A stretch of DNA of 37,814 nucleotides, from the NCBI RefSeq assembly GCF_002251835.1, contig NZ_NOXV01000250.1, forward strand, positions 1 to 37,814, given 5' to 3'. Made by a program: the position numbers and the translations under genes. Source of the DNA: Flavobacterium cyanobacteriorum. GTDB taxonomy: Bacteria > Bacteroidota > Bacteroidia > Flavobacteriales > Flavobacteriaceae. A model generated the notes under the pieces. It was given only the letters and a program-made list of their open reading frames with translations. It did no database searches and was not told the origin of the DNA. Shown here piece after piece: positions 15,483 through 23,086 of the stretch (position 1 is its first letter; each line of letters begins with the position of its first letter).

Positions 15483-16041
15483 CGGCACAGCATTCCTGCT
15501 TAAAAAGGGTCAGCGCCTCAAAGTAGTGGATATGGAAGGTGAGCAGGTTGCCGACCTTATGTGCTATAACCTGCACGACCGGAAAGAATACCTGTCATCC
15601 GGCAGGACAATTGATTATGCGGGGACTATAAGGCTCACGAAAGGGCACAGCTTTTACTCCAACCGGAGCAATATTATGTTCCGCATTACCGAAGATACGG
15701 TCGGGCTGCACGACTTCCTGCTTACACCCTGCAGTGCCGATACCTTCAGGATACTTTATGAACACAAAAATCCGCACAAAGGGTGCTTCGGCAACCTTTG
15801 TGAACACCTGGCGCCTTACGGGATCGGGCCTGATGACATCCCTGTTACTTTTAACATTTTTATGAATGTAAGTATTGACTGTGAAGAGGGAAAAGTAGCA
15901 GTACTGCCCCCAAAAAGCACGGCTGGTGATTATATTGTTATTGAAGCCGCCATGGACCTTATTGTAGCTTTAACAGCCTGTTCGGCAGAACAAACCAACA
16001 ACGGGTCGTTCAAGCCCATAGGATACCAGCTGCTGGGCTAG
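15451..16041 (+). CDS. DUF1989 / urea carboxylase-associated family protein
   Basis: A 196-residue protein whose ATG lies inside the end of the YqcI/YcgG gene. Family features: an N-terminal beta domain (SGTAFLLKKGQRLKVVDMEGEQVADL), SNRSN (70-74), LHDFLLTPCSADT (86-98), then CFGNLCEHLAPYGI (112-125) and TFNIFMNV (133-140), with Cys94, Cys112, Cys117 and His87 as possible metal ligands. DUF1989 includes the urea carboxylase-associated proteins, two of which were shown to be carboxyguanidine deiminase subunits in guanidine breakdown. No urea carboxylase is in this window, so that exact role is unlikely; a related deiminase or hydrolase working on the neighbour's product is inferred. Confidence 0.85.
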   Translation: MQALNVINPRSGTAFLLKKGQRLKVVDMEGEQVADLMCYNLHDRKEYLSSGRTIDYAGTIRLTKGHSFYSNRSNIMFRITEDTVGLHDFLLTPCSADTFRILYEHKNPHKGCFGNLCEHLAPYGIGPDDIPVTFNIFMNVSIDCEEGKVAVLPPKSTAGDYIVIEAAMDLIVALTACSAEQTNNGSFKPIGYQLLG

Positions 16042-16046
16042 CATAA

Positions 16047-16078
16047 TTTGCATGTAATACCTTTAAAAGATACCTTTG
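16047..16078 (+). promoter_or_regulatory. Candidate promoter of the YigZ-family gene
   Basis: TTTG (16047-16050) and an exact -7 box TACCTTTG (16071-16078), 20 bases apart: the best two-part Bacteroidota promoter in this part of the window. It lies 18 bases before the TTG start at 16097 and supports that start. Confidence 0.6.
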
Positions 16079-16096
16079 CTGCTGATTTAGGCTACA

Positions 16097-16711
16097 TTGG
16101 ACATCGATACCTATAAAACACTGGCGGCACCGTCAGGCGAAACACTTTTCAAGGATAAGAACAGCAAGTTCTACGGATATGCTTTTCCCGTAACTACCGA
16201 AGAAGAAGTAAAAACTATACTGGATGGCCTGCGCAGGCAGCACCATTCGGCACGGCACTGGTGCTATGCTTTTCAGCTGGGCGCTGAAACCCTATATTAT
16301 CGTGCCAATGATGACGGCGAACCGAATAATTCAGCTGGCATGCCTATATATGGGCAGATACAGTCGTTTGGTGTTACTAATGTGGTGGTGGTTGTAGTAC
16401 GCTATTTCGGGGGCATAAAACTGGGTGTGGGCGGCCTGATAGCAGCTTACCGCACCGCGGCGCAGATGGCGCTCGAAGCTTCTGTTATTTTGGAAAAAAC
16501 AATTGATGTACAATTCACACTTACATTTGGGTACCAGCACATGAACAAAGTGATGCGGGTTATCCGCGAAAAAAACCTGGCTATACTTTCGCAAAAAATG
16601 GAGATGGATTGTGAAGTTGTTATAAGCACACGCAAAAAAAATGCCGCAGCAGCTGCCGCAGCATTACAAAACTTATATGAAGTAGAAGTTAGCAGTAAAT
16701 TACAGCCATAA
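16097..16711 (+). CDS. YigZ/IMPACT family protein
   Basis: A 204-residue protein that appears to begin at TTG (16097): no ATG exists before residue 82, and the coding similarity (DTYKTLAAPSGETLFKDKNSKFYGYAFPV) reaches back to the TTG. IMPACT-family signature: HSARHWCYAF (51-60), NDDGEPNNSAGMP (74-86) and VVRYFGGIKLGVGGLI (about 100-116), with a C-terminal ferredoxin-like domain. The family is linked to translation or stress regulation in eukaryotes; the bacterial role is unclear. It has its own well-formed promoter, separate from the gene pair before it. Confidence 0.88.
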   Translation: MDIDTYKTLAAPSGETLFKDKNSKFYGYAFPVTTEEEVKTILDGLRRQHHSARHWCYAFQLGAETLYYRANDDGEPNNSAGMPIYGQIQSFGVTNVVVVVVRYFGGIKLGVGGLIAAYRTAAQMALEASVILEKTIDVQFTLTFGYQHMNKVMRVIREKNLAILSQKMEMDCEVVISTRKKNAAAAAAALQNLYEVEVSSKLQP

Positions 16712-16729
16712 GCTTATCTGCTCATAAAA

Positions 16730-17146
16730 TCATACTTTCCCGTTATTGCTTTCTGAAATTGCTTGCAGGACATAATCCGGCGGTAAAACAGGGCGCCCGG
16801 TTTTCATATCAACAAACACCAGCATGGAGTAGCCCGTTGTTAATAACTCCCCTCTCTCATTATATATCTCATAATCAAATTCTATCTTAACAGATGCCCG
16901 TTTTTTTAAGATTGTCCTTACAGTCAGCAGGTCATCATATCGGGCGGGTTTTTTATAATTTAATGTTAACTGCACCACTGGCAGCATTATGCCCTGTTCC
17001 TCCATAAAAGCATAGCTAAGGCCCAGATTCCTAAGCCACTCTACACGCCCCATTTCAAAATATTGTGCATAATTACCATGATAAACTACGCCCATTTTAT
17101 CCGTCTCTGCATATCGTACACGTACTTTAATTTCATGAAAATTCAT
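16730..17146 (-). CDS. Acyl-CoA thioesterase, 4HBT/YbgC family
   Basis: A 138-residue hot-dog-fold protein. The signature RYAETDKMGVVYHGNYAQYFE (residues 11-31) holds the catalytic Asp16 and the conserved HGNY helix start, and RVEWLRNLG follows. YbgC-type enzymes hydrolyse short acyl-CoA or acyl-ACP thioesters. In Proteobacteria ybgC is beside tol-pal, but here it is next to dnaA with no tol genes, so a general thioesterase role is more likely. It is transcribed away from dnaA. Confidence 0.9.
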   Translation of the reverse strand: MNFHEIKVRVRYAETDKMGVVYHGNYAQYFEMGRVEWLRNLGLSYAFMEEQGIMLPVVQLTLNYKKPARYDDLLTVRTILKKRASVKIEFDYEIYNERGELLTTGYSMLVFVDMKTGRPVLPPDYVLQAISESNNGKV

Positions 17147-17331
17147 CTATTGTCACTGTTAATTAATTATTAAAAATTTAAATATCCGCTTACATATTTT
17201 TTTTTATAAAATCAATACGGAAAGAATTTTTTTTTGAGGAATTTTGTTTCCATATTTGTTCTCCCAAACAAGAGAGATACCTTCTCCCTCTTTTGTAAAA
17301 ACACAAGTAATAACTAAAAATTTCAGGATAT

Positions 17332-18759
17332 ATGGGTAAAACTGCGCAATCGGTATGGGAAAACTGTCTTGTTTTTATAAAAGACAATATTCAGGACCAG
17401 GCCTATAAAACCTGGTTTGAACCCATTAAAGCGGTTGAGCTTACCGACAGCGCATTATATATCCAGGTGCCCAGCAAGTTCTTTTATGAATGGCTTGAGG
17501 AACATTATGTGAAATTACTTAAAGTTGCATTAACAAAAGAACTTGGTACGGGCGCAAAGTTACTTTATAAAATTAAGATGGAAAACACTTACGGCAACAA
17601 ACAGCCTTTTACAGAGCAGTTGCCCAGTGCCCACCGCGTCCCTGTAAAGCCACAGGAAGTGGACGTTCCGTTGCAGAATAAAAACCCTGAGCTCAAAAAC
17701 CCGTTCATCATACCCGGCATAAGGAACCTGAAGATAGAATCCCAGTTAAATGCCAATTACAGTTTTGATAATTTCCTTGAAGGCGACTCCAACCGTCTTG
17801 CTCGATCTGCAGGACTGGCAGTAGCCAATAAGCCCGGAGGTACATCATTTAATCCGCTACTTATATTCGGTGGGGTTGGACTCGGCAAAACACACCTTGC
17901 CCATGCCATAGGAGTAGAGATAAAGGATAAATATCCTGAAAAAACGGTTTTATACATCTCTGCTGAAATTTTTACACAGCAATATATTGATTCTGTAAAG
18001 CGTAATACAAGGAACGATTTTATCCATTTTTACCAGCTTATAGATGTACTTATTATAGATGATGTACAGTTCCTTTCGGGAAAAACAGGTACCCAGGATG
18101 TTTTCTTCCATATATTTAACCACCTTCACCAAAACGGCAAACAGGTAATCCTTACTTCAGACAAGGCACCTGTTGATATGCAGGACATTGAGCAACGCCT
18201 GCTCTCGCGTTTTAAGTGGGGCCTTTCGGCAGAATTGCACCAGCCTGATTATGAAACAAGGATTTCTATCCTGAAAAATATCCTTTACCGCGATGGTGTT
18301 GATATGCCTGAGGAGATTGTGGAGTACGTGGCGCGTAATATAAAAACCAACGTACGCGAACTCGAAGGCGCTATTATATCATTGATAGCGCAGTCATCGT
18401 TCAACCACCGTGAGGTTACACTTGACCTCGCCAAGCAGGTAGTAGAGAAATTTGTTAAGAACATTAAGCGGGAAATATCAATAGATTACATACAAAAAGT
18501 AGTATCTGATTATTTCCAGCTCGATATTGACACATTACAGTCAAAAACCCGTAAGCGACATGTAGTACAGGCAAGGCAGCTGGCTATGTTCTTCGCCAAA
18601 AAATTCACCAAGGCATCGCTGGCCAATATTGGTTCACAAATTGGTGACCGTGACCATGCCACTGTACTGCACGCCTGCAAAACAGTGGATAACCTTGTAA
18701 CTACCGATAAGCAGTTCCGCAAATTTGTTGACGATATACACAAGAAACTATCCTTATAA
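17332..18759 (+). CDS. dnaA: Chromosomal replication initiator protein DnaA
   Basis: A 475-residue initiator, normal length for Bacteroidota. Domain I is at about 1-85 (VWENCLVFIKDN, YKTWFEPI). A linker follows, then the AAA+ domain with Walker A GGVGLGKT (180-187), Walker B IIDDVQF (about 241-247) and the sensor region LLSRFKWG. Domain IV carries the DNA-binding signature DRDHATVLHACKTV near the C-terminus. It binds ATP and DnaA boxes to open the origin. The ATG at 17332 is the first in frame. A phosphatase gene begins three bases after the stop. I see no cluster of TTATCCACA boxes in the 185 bases upstream. Confidence 0.97.
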   Translation: MGKTAQSVWENCLVFIKDNIQDQAYKTWFEPIKAVELTDSALYIQVPSKFFYEWLEEHYVKLLKVALTKELGTGAKLLYKIKMENTYGNKQPFTEQLPSAHRVPVKPQEVDVPLQNKNPELKNPFIIPGIRNLKIESQLNANYSFDNFLEGDSNRLARSAGLAVANKPGGTSFNPLLIFGGVGLGKTHLAHAIGVEIKDKYPEKTVLYISAEIFTQQYIDSVKRNTRNDFIHFYQLIDVLIIDDVQFLSGKTGTQDVFFHIFNHLHQNGKQVILTSDKAPVDMQDIEQRLLSRFKWGLSAELHQPDYETRISILKNILYRDGVDMPEEIVEYVARNIKTNVRELEGAIISLIAQSSFNHREVTLDLAKQVVEKFVKNIKREISIDYIQKVVSDYFQLDIDTLQSKTRKRHVVQARQLAMFFAKKFTKASLANIGSQIGDRDHATVLHACKTVDNLVTTDKQFRKFVDDIHKKLSL

Positions 18760-18761
18760 AG

Positions 18762-19226
18762 ATGGTAAAGATTTTAATGGTTTGCCTGGGCAACATTTGC
18801 CGCTCACCGCTGGCGGAAGGCATCCTGCAATCAAAACTTCCCCGTGATAAATTTTTTGTAGACTCTGCCGGGACCGGCAACTGGCACGTAGGGCAAGGCC
18901 CCGATAAGCGTTCTGTGCTTACCGCTAAAAGCAGGGGGCTTGATATAAGTTGCCAGACTGCAAGGCAGTTTAATGTAGAAGATTTCACCAAGTTTGACCA
19001 TATTTATGTAATGGACACATCTAATTATAAGGATGTGGTGATGCTTGCGCCCGATACGGCTGCCAAAGCAAAAGTAAAACTTATGATGGACGAGATTTTC
19101 CCCGGCCAGAATGTTGACGTGCCCGACCCTTACTGGAGTGAGCAGGGAGGTTTTGACAAAGTGTATGACATGCTTGATGAAGCCTGCACCCTTGTAGCCA
19201 AAAAACTTTTAAACGAGCATAGCTGA
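18762..19226 (+). CDS. Low-molecular-weight protein tyrosine phosphatase
   Basis: A 154-residue enzyme. The P-loop CLGNICRSP begins at residue 8, with nucleophile Cys8 and Arg14 in C(X)5R. The general acid Asp122 is in DPY. Both are typical of this family, which acts on phosphotyrosine proteins or small phosphate esters and arsenate. ATG follows the dnaA stop by two bases, and its TGA shares one base with the next ATG (TGATG), so dnaA, this gene and the methylase are probably one operon. No tyrosine kinase gene is nearby. Confidence 0.92.
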   Translation: MVKILMVCLGNICRSPLAEGILQSKLPRDKFFVDSAGTGNWHVGQGPDKRSVLTAKSRGLDISCQTARQFNVEDFTKFDHIYVMDTSNYKDVVMLAPDTAAKAKVKLMMDEIFPGQNVDVPDPYWSEQGGFDKVYDMLDEACTLVAKKLLNEHS

Positions 19227-19939
19227 TGCCCGTCGGCAAATTATACATGCTGCCCGTGCCGCTGGGCGCCGAAGCCAACCCTGAAGAGGTGCTGCCCCTT
19301 GCTGTGGCAAGAGCAATAGGTTTTATTGACTATTATATCGTTGAAAACGAAAAAACTGCACGCCGGTTCATAAAAGCTATTCTTCCCACAAAAAAACAGC
19401 CTGATTTAAAAATTTCAGTACTTAATAAACACACAGAGCCCTCTGAATATTTTTCCCTACTACAGCCGTGCCTTGAAGGGCATCATGTGGGGCTGATGAG
19501 CGAGGCCGGATGCCCCGGTGTTGCCGACCCGGGCGCTTCAATCGTAAAAATTGCCCATGAAAGAGGGATACAGGTAATTCCGCTTACAGGCCCCTCCTCT
19601 ATCCTGCTTGCGCTGATGGCCAGCGGCATGAACGGGCAAAGCTTTGCCTTTAACGGATACCTACCTATAGATAAAGCCGAGAAGAAAACTGCCCTGAAGA
19701 ATTTTGAGAAACTTTCGCGCGAAAAAAACCAGTCGCAGCTTTTCATTGAAACCCCATACCGTAACAATAAGCTTTTTGAGGACCTTCTTGGTACACTGCA
19801 GCCGGATACTCATTTATGCATAGCGGCTGATATTACTTTGCCTTCAGAGTACATCAGCACCAAAACCATTGCACAATGGAAACGCGAAAAGACTGACCTG
19901 CACAACAGGCCCTGCATCTTTATTATCCACAGGTTTTAA
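19226..19939 (+). CDS. RsmI-like SAM-dependent methyltransferase (tetrapyrrole methylase fold)
   Basis: A 237-residue protein of the tetrapyrrole methylase family. It has LYMLPVPLG near the N-terminus, GLMSEAGCPGVADPGA (about 89-104), which is the S-adenosylmethionine loop of RsmI, VIPLTGPSSILLALMASG, and FIETPYRNN. RsmI methylates C1402 of 16S rRNA. This version is shorter than RsmI and its N-terminus is MLPVPLGAEANPEEVLP in place of the usual ATPIGNLxD, so it is probably the divergent paralogue common in Bacteroidota, and its target is uncertain. It is coupled to the phosphatase gene by a one-base overlap. Confidence 0.85.
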   Translation: MPVGKLYMLPVPLGAEANPEEVLPLAVARAIGFIDYYIVENEKTARRFIKAILPTKKQPDLKISVLNKHTEPSEYFSLLQPCLEGHHVGLMSEAGCPGVADPGASIVKIAHERGIQVIPLTGPSSILLALMASGMNGQSFAFNGYLPIDKAEKKTALKNFEKLSREKNQSQLFIETPYRNNKLFEDLLGTLQPDTHLCIAADITLPSEYISTKTIAQWKREKTDLHNRPCIFIIHRF

Positions 19940-21033
19940 TGCAGGACTGCCAAAAGATAGCCCGCCAATGAGCCGGACAATACTATTAAAGCTGAGTTAA
20001 TTTTAGGAAAGGCTATCAGCAGGAATAAGGCCGAAACAGCAATTACAGTGGTTTGCCAGTTTATAATGCACTCCTTCCCCATCTGCCAGCAAACTGCCAT
20101 GATTATGGCAACCGAAGCTACATTTACAGCATCAAGGAAGTGCCTGAAAGCTTTATTTCCCTCAAGGTATTTTAATATTGTGCCTAACAGCGCCACAAAA
20201 ATAAATGAAGGTAAAAACACTCCTATTGTAGAAACTACCGCCCCGCCTAAACCATTTACCTGGTAGCCTATAAACGTTACTGAGGAGAAAACAGGCCCCG
20301 GTGTAAACTGCCCTACCGCAATAGCGTCAATAAGCACCTGGCTTTGCAGTACACCTGTAGCCACAAGCTCGTTATCAATAAAAGCAAACAGTGCATAGCC
20401 GCTTCCATACAGAACAGACCCAATTTTAAGAAAAGTAAAGAAAAGCCCGGTATTGCTTACTGAAGCCGCCCCTGTAAGAGGCAAAAAGCTTATCATGCTG
20501 CGCCTGCCAAAACCTGAATAAACCATATATAATAACCCCATACCGAGCATAACAAAAAGTTCAGGTATGCCTGCCAGCGCCATAGCCAGCGCAGCTGCAC
20601 CCAGCAGTACTAGGGGCATGTTCTTCAAAGATGCCCTTGCCATAGGGTAAACAGCTATAACAATTATAGCAATTATGGCCGGCTTAATGCCATATATAAA
20701 AGGCTCAACAACCGGTAAAGCGCCATAGTGCTTATATAGCCAGGCTATAAAACCTGTGATAATCACGGCCGGAAGTATGAATAGGACACCGGCGGCTATA
20801 AGGCCTTTCCAGCCTGCTTTTTTATGCCCCAGGTGTATTGCCATTTCTGTGCTGTTAGGCCCGGGTATAAGCCCTGTGGCACCTACAAGGTCAAGAAATT
20901 CATTATCCTGCATCCATTGCCGCCGCTCAACTACTTCACGCCGCATCATGGCAATATGTGCGGCAGGGCCGCCAAATGCGGTGATGCCGAGCCTGGCAAA
21001 AAGCCTTATGACAGCCATAAGATCTCCTGCCAT
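19936..21033 (-). CDS. chrA: Chromate transporter, CHR family (ChrA-like)
   Basis: A 365-residue membrane protein with two homologous halves, each beginning with a CHR-type segment: FGGPAAHIAMMRREVVERRQWM with IPGPNSTEMAIHLG in the first half, and GSGYALFAFIDNELV with GQFTPGPVFSSVTFIGY in the second. About ten to twelve hydrophobic helices. CHR proteins export chromate, and many homologues are not tested. The frame extends to a GTG at 21069 that overlaps the upstream gene. The ATG at 21033 is chosen, but the ATG at 21018 has a good AGGAG six bases before it and is possible. It starts five bases after the small gene upstream, so the two form an operon. It overlaps the end of the methylase gene by four bases. 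Confidence 0.9.
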   Translation of the reverse strand: MAGDLMAVIRLFARLGITAFGGPAAHIAMMRREVVERRQWMQDNEFLDLVGATGLIPGPNSTEMAIHLGHKKAGWKGLIAAGVLFILPAVIITGFIAWLYKHYGALPVVEPFIYGIKPAIIAIIVIAVYPMARASLKNMPLVLLGAAALAMALAGIPELFVMLGMGLLYMVYSGFGRRSMISFLPLTGAASVSNTGLFFTFLKIGSVLYGSGYALFAFIDNELVATGVLQSQVLIDAIAVGQFTPGPVFSSVTFIGYQVNGLGGAVVSTIGVFLPSFIFVALLGTILKYLEGNKAFRHFLDAVNVASVAIIMAVCWQMGKECIINWQTTVIAVSALFLLIAFPKINSALIVLSGSLAGYLLAVLH

Positions 21034-21037
21034 AATG

Positions 21038-21322
21038 CTATTGGTATTCTGAATCGTGAACGAGCGCACCCGGTAATTCTTTATCTAATGAAGCACGGTA
21101 CCGTATACATCCCGCCATGAACTTTTCCCACGGGGGAACAGCAGCTTCCGGGTTTATCTTTTCGGGCAGCAGGCCCCATAGGGCCGGGTGGTGCCAGCAC
21201 AGGTTATGGCCTGTACTGTCGCGGTGTTGCCTTATGCCTTGCCTCAGCCTCTTAACCTCAGCCAGTAGCCACTCATAGTCTTTTCCTTCAAGGTCGGCAT
21301 CTTGTATATGTAGATCAGCCAT
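21038..21322 (-). CDS. Small conserved-looking protein upstream of chrA, uncharacterised
   Basis: A 94-residue soluble protein. Its most striking segment is HRDSTGHNLCWHHPALWGLLPE (residues 33-54), with three His, one Cys and two Trp in a short span, and then PPWEKFMAGCIRYR. I recall the same HDLCWHHPxLWGLLPE stretch in small hypothetical proteins of other bacteria but not a function. The His/Cys density suggests metal or cofactor binding (inference). It directly precedes chrA, and the two are probably co-transcribed. Confidence 0.7.
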   Translation of the reverse strand: MADLHIQDADLEGKDYEWLLAEVKRLRQGIRQHRDSTGHNLCWHHPALWGLLPEKINPEAAVPPWEKFMAGCIRYRASLDKELPGALVHDSEYQ

Positions 21323-21383
21323 ATCCTGTAAATTAACGTTTACCTGATAAAATTAAGAATTAATAGCATATTGACATAATGTA

Positions 21384-21415
21384 TTGATGGAAGTTAAATG
21401 GTTTTTGTAACTTTG
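21384..21415 (+). promoter_or_regulatory. Candidate promoter of nhaA
   Basis: TTG (21384-21386) and an exact -7 box TAACTTTG (21408-21415), 21 bases apart. The -7 box ends five bases before the nhaA ATG, so the mRNA may be leaderless. Confidence 0.5.
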
Positions 21416-21420
21416 TAAAT

Positions 21421-22605
21421 ATGGCAAAACTAATTAACCTAACCGTTTTTCGCGAGTTTTTCAGGTCAACATCAGCAGGAGGAATCCTGCTTCTTATTTG
21501 TGTGGCTGTTTCATTGATAATTGCTAATACAGGTTTAGCCGGAGGGTTCAACGGGTTTCTGTTGCAGGAATTTGGTTTTGAAAATGCTGCCATACACCTC
21601 AAATACCCTGTCCTGCTGTGGATAAATGATGGCCTCATGGCTATATTTTTCCTGCTGGTTGGGCTTGAAATCAAAAGGGAAATTGTAGAGGGTGAACTTT
21701 CTTCGGTTAAACAGGCGTCACTGCCTGTGCTTGCTGCTGTTGGCGGGGTAGTAGTGCCTGCGCTCCTGTTTGGATTGTTCAATAACAACACGCCTACAGC
21801 CCATGGCTGGGGTATACCTATGGCTACCGACATTGCTTTTGCACTGGGTATACTGTCTATGTTGGGAGACAGAGTGCCTTCGGGGCTCAAGATTTTTCTG
21901 GCGGCACTTGCCATTGTTGATGATTTAATGGCGATATTGGTTATAGCCATATTTTATTCCACAACACTTCAACTGTCCTACCTTTTATACGCAGGCGGTA
22001 TTTTTGCGCTGCAGATTATTTTTAACCGTACTGGAGTGAAGAATATTTTTTTCTACGTGCTGCCCGGCATGGTAATGTGGTATTTTATCCATCATTCCGG
22101 CATCCATGCCACCATTGCGGGAGTGCTTACTGCCCTTACCCTGCCCACTACAGCTGATGATACAGAATCCTCTCTCGAAAAACTTGAGCATGCGCTTACA
22201 AAGCCGGTAAACTTTATAATTATGCCTATTTTTGCTATTGCCAATACTAACATCACATTTGAAAGCGGCATGGCTGAAGGCCTGGTAAGCAATCTCGGCA
22301 TGGGTATCGTAATAGGATTGTTTTTTGGAAAACCCGCGGGAATATTTATCATGTCATACCTATCAGTCCAGGCAAAAATTGCAGAACTTCCGGCAGGTAC
22401 CAGATGGATGCATGTACTCGGGCTTGGGCTTTTAGGTGGTATTGGCTTTACAATGTCAATATTTATAGCTTTGCTATCTTTTGACGATGTACACCTGCAG
22501 ACGGAAGCCAAATTTGCTGTACTGGTTGCCTCAGTTGCCTCAGGTATTGCAGGTTACTTGTTACTGAATTTTTATAACCGCAAAGTTTCTTTAAGAGAAA
22601 ATTAG
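21421..22605 (+). CDS. nhaA: Na+/H+ antiporter NhaA
   Basis: A 394-residue inner-membrane antiporter, close to the E. coli length of 388. About twelve TM helices. The ion-binding aspartates are present: TDIAFALG gives Asp137 (E. coli Asp133), and AIVDDLMAI gives Asp167 and Asp168 (E. coli Asp163/164). Early signature WINDGLMAIFFLLVGLEIKRE (68-88). It exchanges two protons in for one Na+ or Li+ out. The final TM region GLLGGIGFTMSIFIALLSF fits the family. The gene appears to be transcribed from its own promoter. Confidence 0.95.
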   Translation: MAKLINLTVFREFFRSTSAGGILLLICVAVSLIIANTGLAGGFNGFLLQEFGFENAAIHLKYPVLLWINDGLMAIFFLLVGLEIKREIVEGELSSVKQASLPVLAAVGGVVVPALLFGLFNNNTPTAHGWGIPMATDIAFALGILSMLGDRVPSGLKIFLAALAIVDDLMAILVIAIFYSTTLQLSYLLYAGGIFALQIIFNRTGVKNIFFYVLPGMVMWYFIHHSGIHATIAGVLTALTLPTTADDTESSLEKLEHALTKPVNFIIMPIFAIANTNITFESGMAEGLVSNLGMGIVIGLFFGKPAGIFIMSYLSVQAKIAELPAGTRWMHVLGLGLLGGIGFTMSIFIALLSFDDVHLQTEAKFAVLVASVASGIAGYLLLNFYNRKVSLREN

Positions 22606-22619
22606 CAGGGCTTATCTTA

Positions 22620-22647
22620 TTGTATATAAAATTATTTAGTATATTCG
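22620..22647 (+). promoter_or_regulatory. Candidate promoter of the one-TM protein gene
   Basis: TTG (22620-22622) and TATATTCG (22640-22647, one mismatch to TAnnTTTG), 17 bases apart. It lies over the TTG that would otherwise be a start codon, and favours the ATG at 22665. Confidence 0.4.
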
Positions 22648-22664
22648 GGCAAACGTGGCTGGCA

Positions 22665-23072
22665 ATGTCTTTCTTCCCTGAATATATTATTTTAATAGCG
22701 GTAGTTATTATTGTTGCCGCTATTTACTTGTATTCAAATAGCCCAAAACGAAAAGCCGAGAAACTTAAAATCCTGAAAAGCTACAGGCGCACCCAAAACC
22801 TTTCCATGAAGCTCCAGGACACCCTAAGCAGCTATATACTTATAAAAGATGCCTATTATGAAGAACTGAAACCGGGCATTACATTCGGGAACTACCTCAG
22901 GTGGATCCAGGAACAGCATGAACAAAACTTATCAGAGGCTGTGTACCTGAAATTAAGGAATGGCAACAGCAGCAGGCTAAGAAAAAGAACAGCTGGGCTA
23001 CTTAAAGCCGAAAACAAAAGGCTGCTTGAGGTGAATAAAGAACTTGAAGATATAATGAAAAAAAACCTTTAA
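22665..23072 (+). CDS. One-TM protein with coiled-coil tail, uncharacterised
   Basis: A 135-residue protein from the ATG at 22665; the frame extends to a TTG at 22620, but a promoter-like sequence overlies that region. One N-terminal TM helix (YIILIAVVIIVAAIYLY) is followed by a strongly charged helical region (SPKRKAEKLKILKSYRR, then a C-terminal KAENKRLLEVNKELEDIMKK) with coiled-coil potential. Membrane-anchored with a cytoplasmic tail by the positive-inside rule. No family recognised. It follows nhaA by 59 bases. Confidence 0.6.
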   Translation: MSFFPEYIILIAVVIIVAAIYLYSNSPKRKAEKLKILKSYRRTQNLSMKLQDTLSSYILIKDAYYEELKPGITFGNYLRWIQEQHEQNLSEAVYLKLRNGNSSRLRKRTAGLLKAENKRLLEVNKELEDIMKKNL

Positions 23073-23086
23073 CAGGCTATTTTTTA

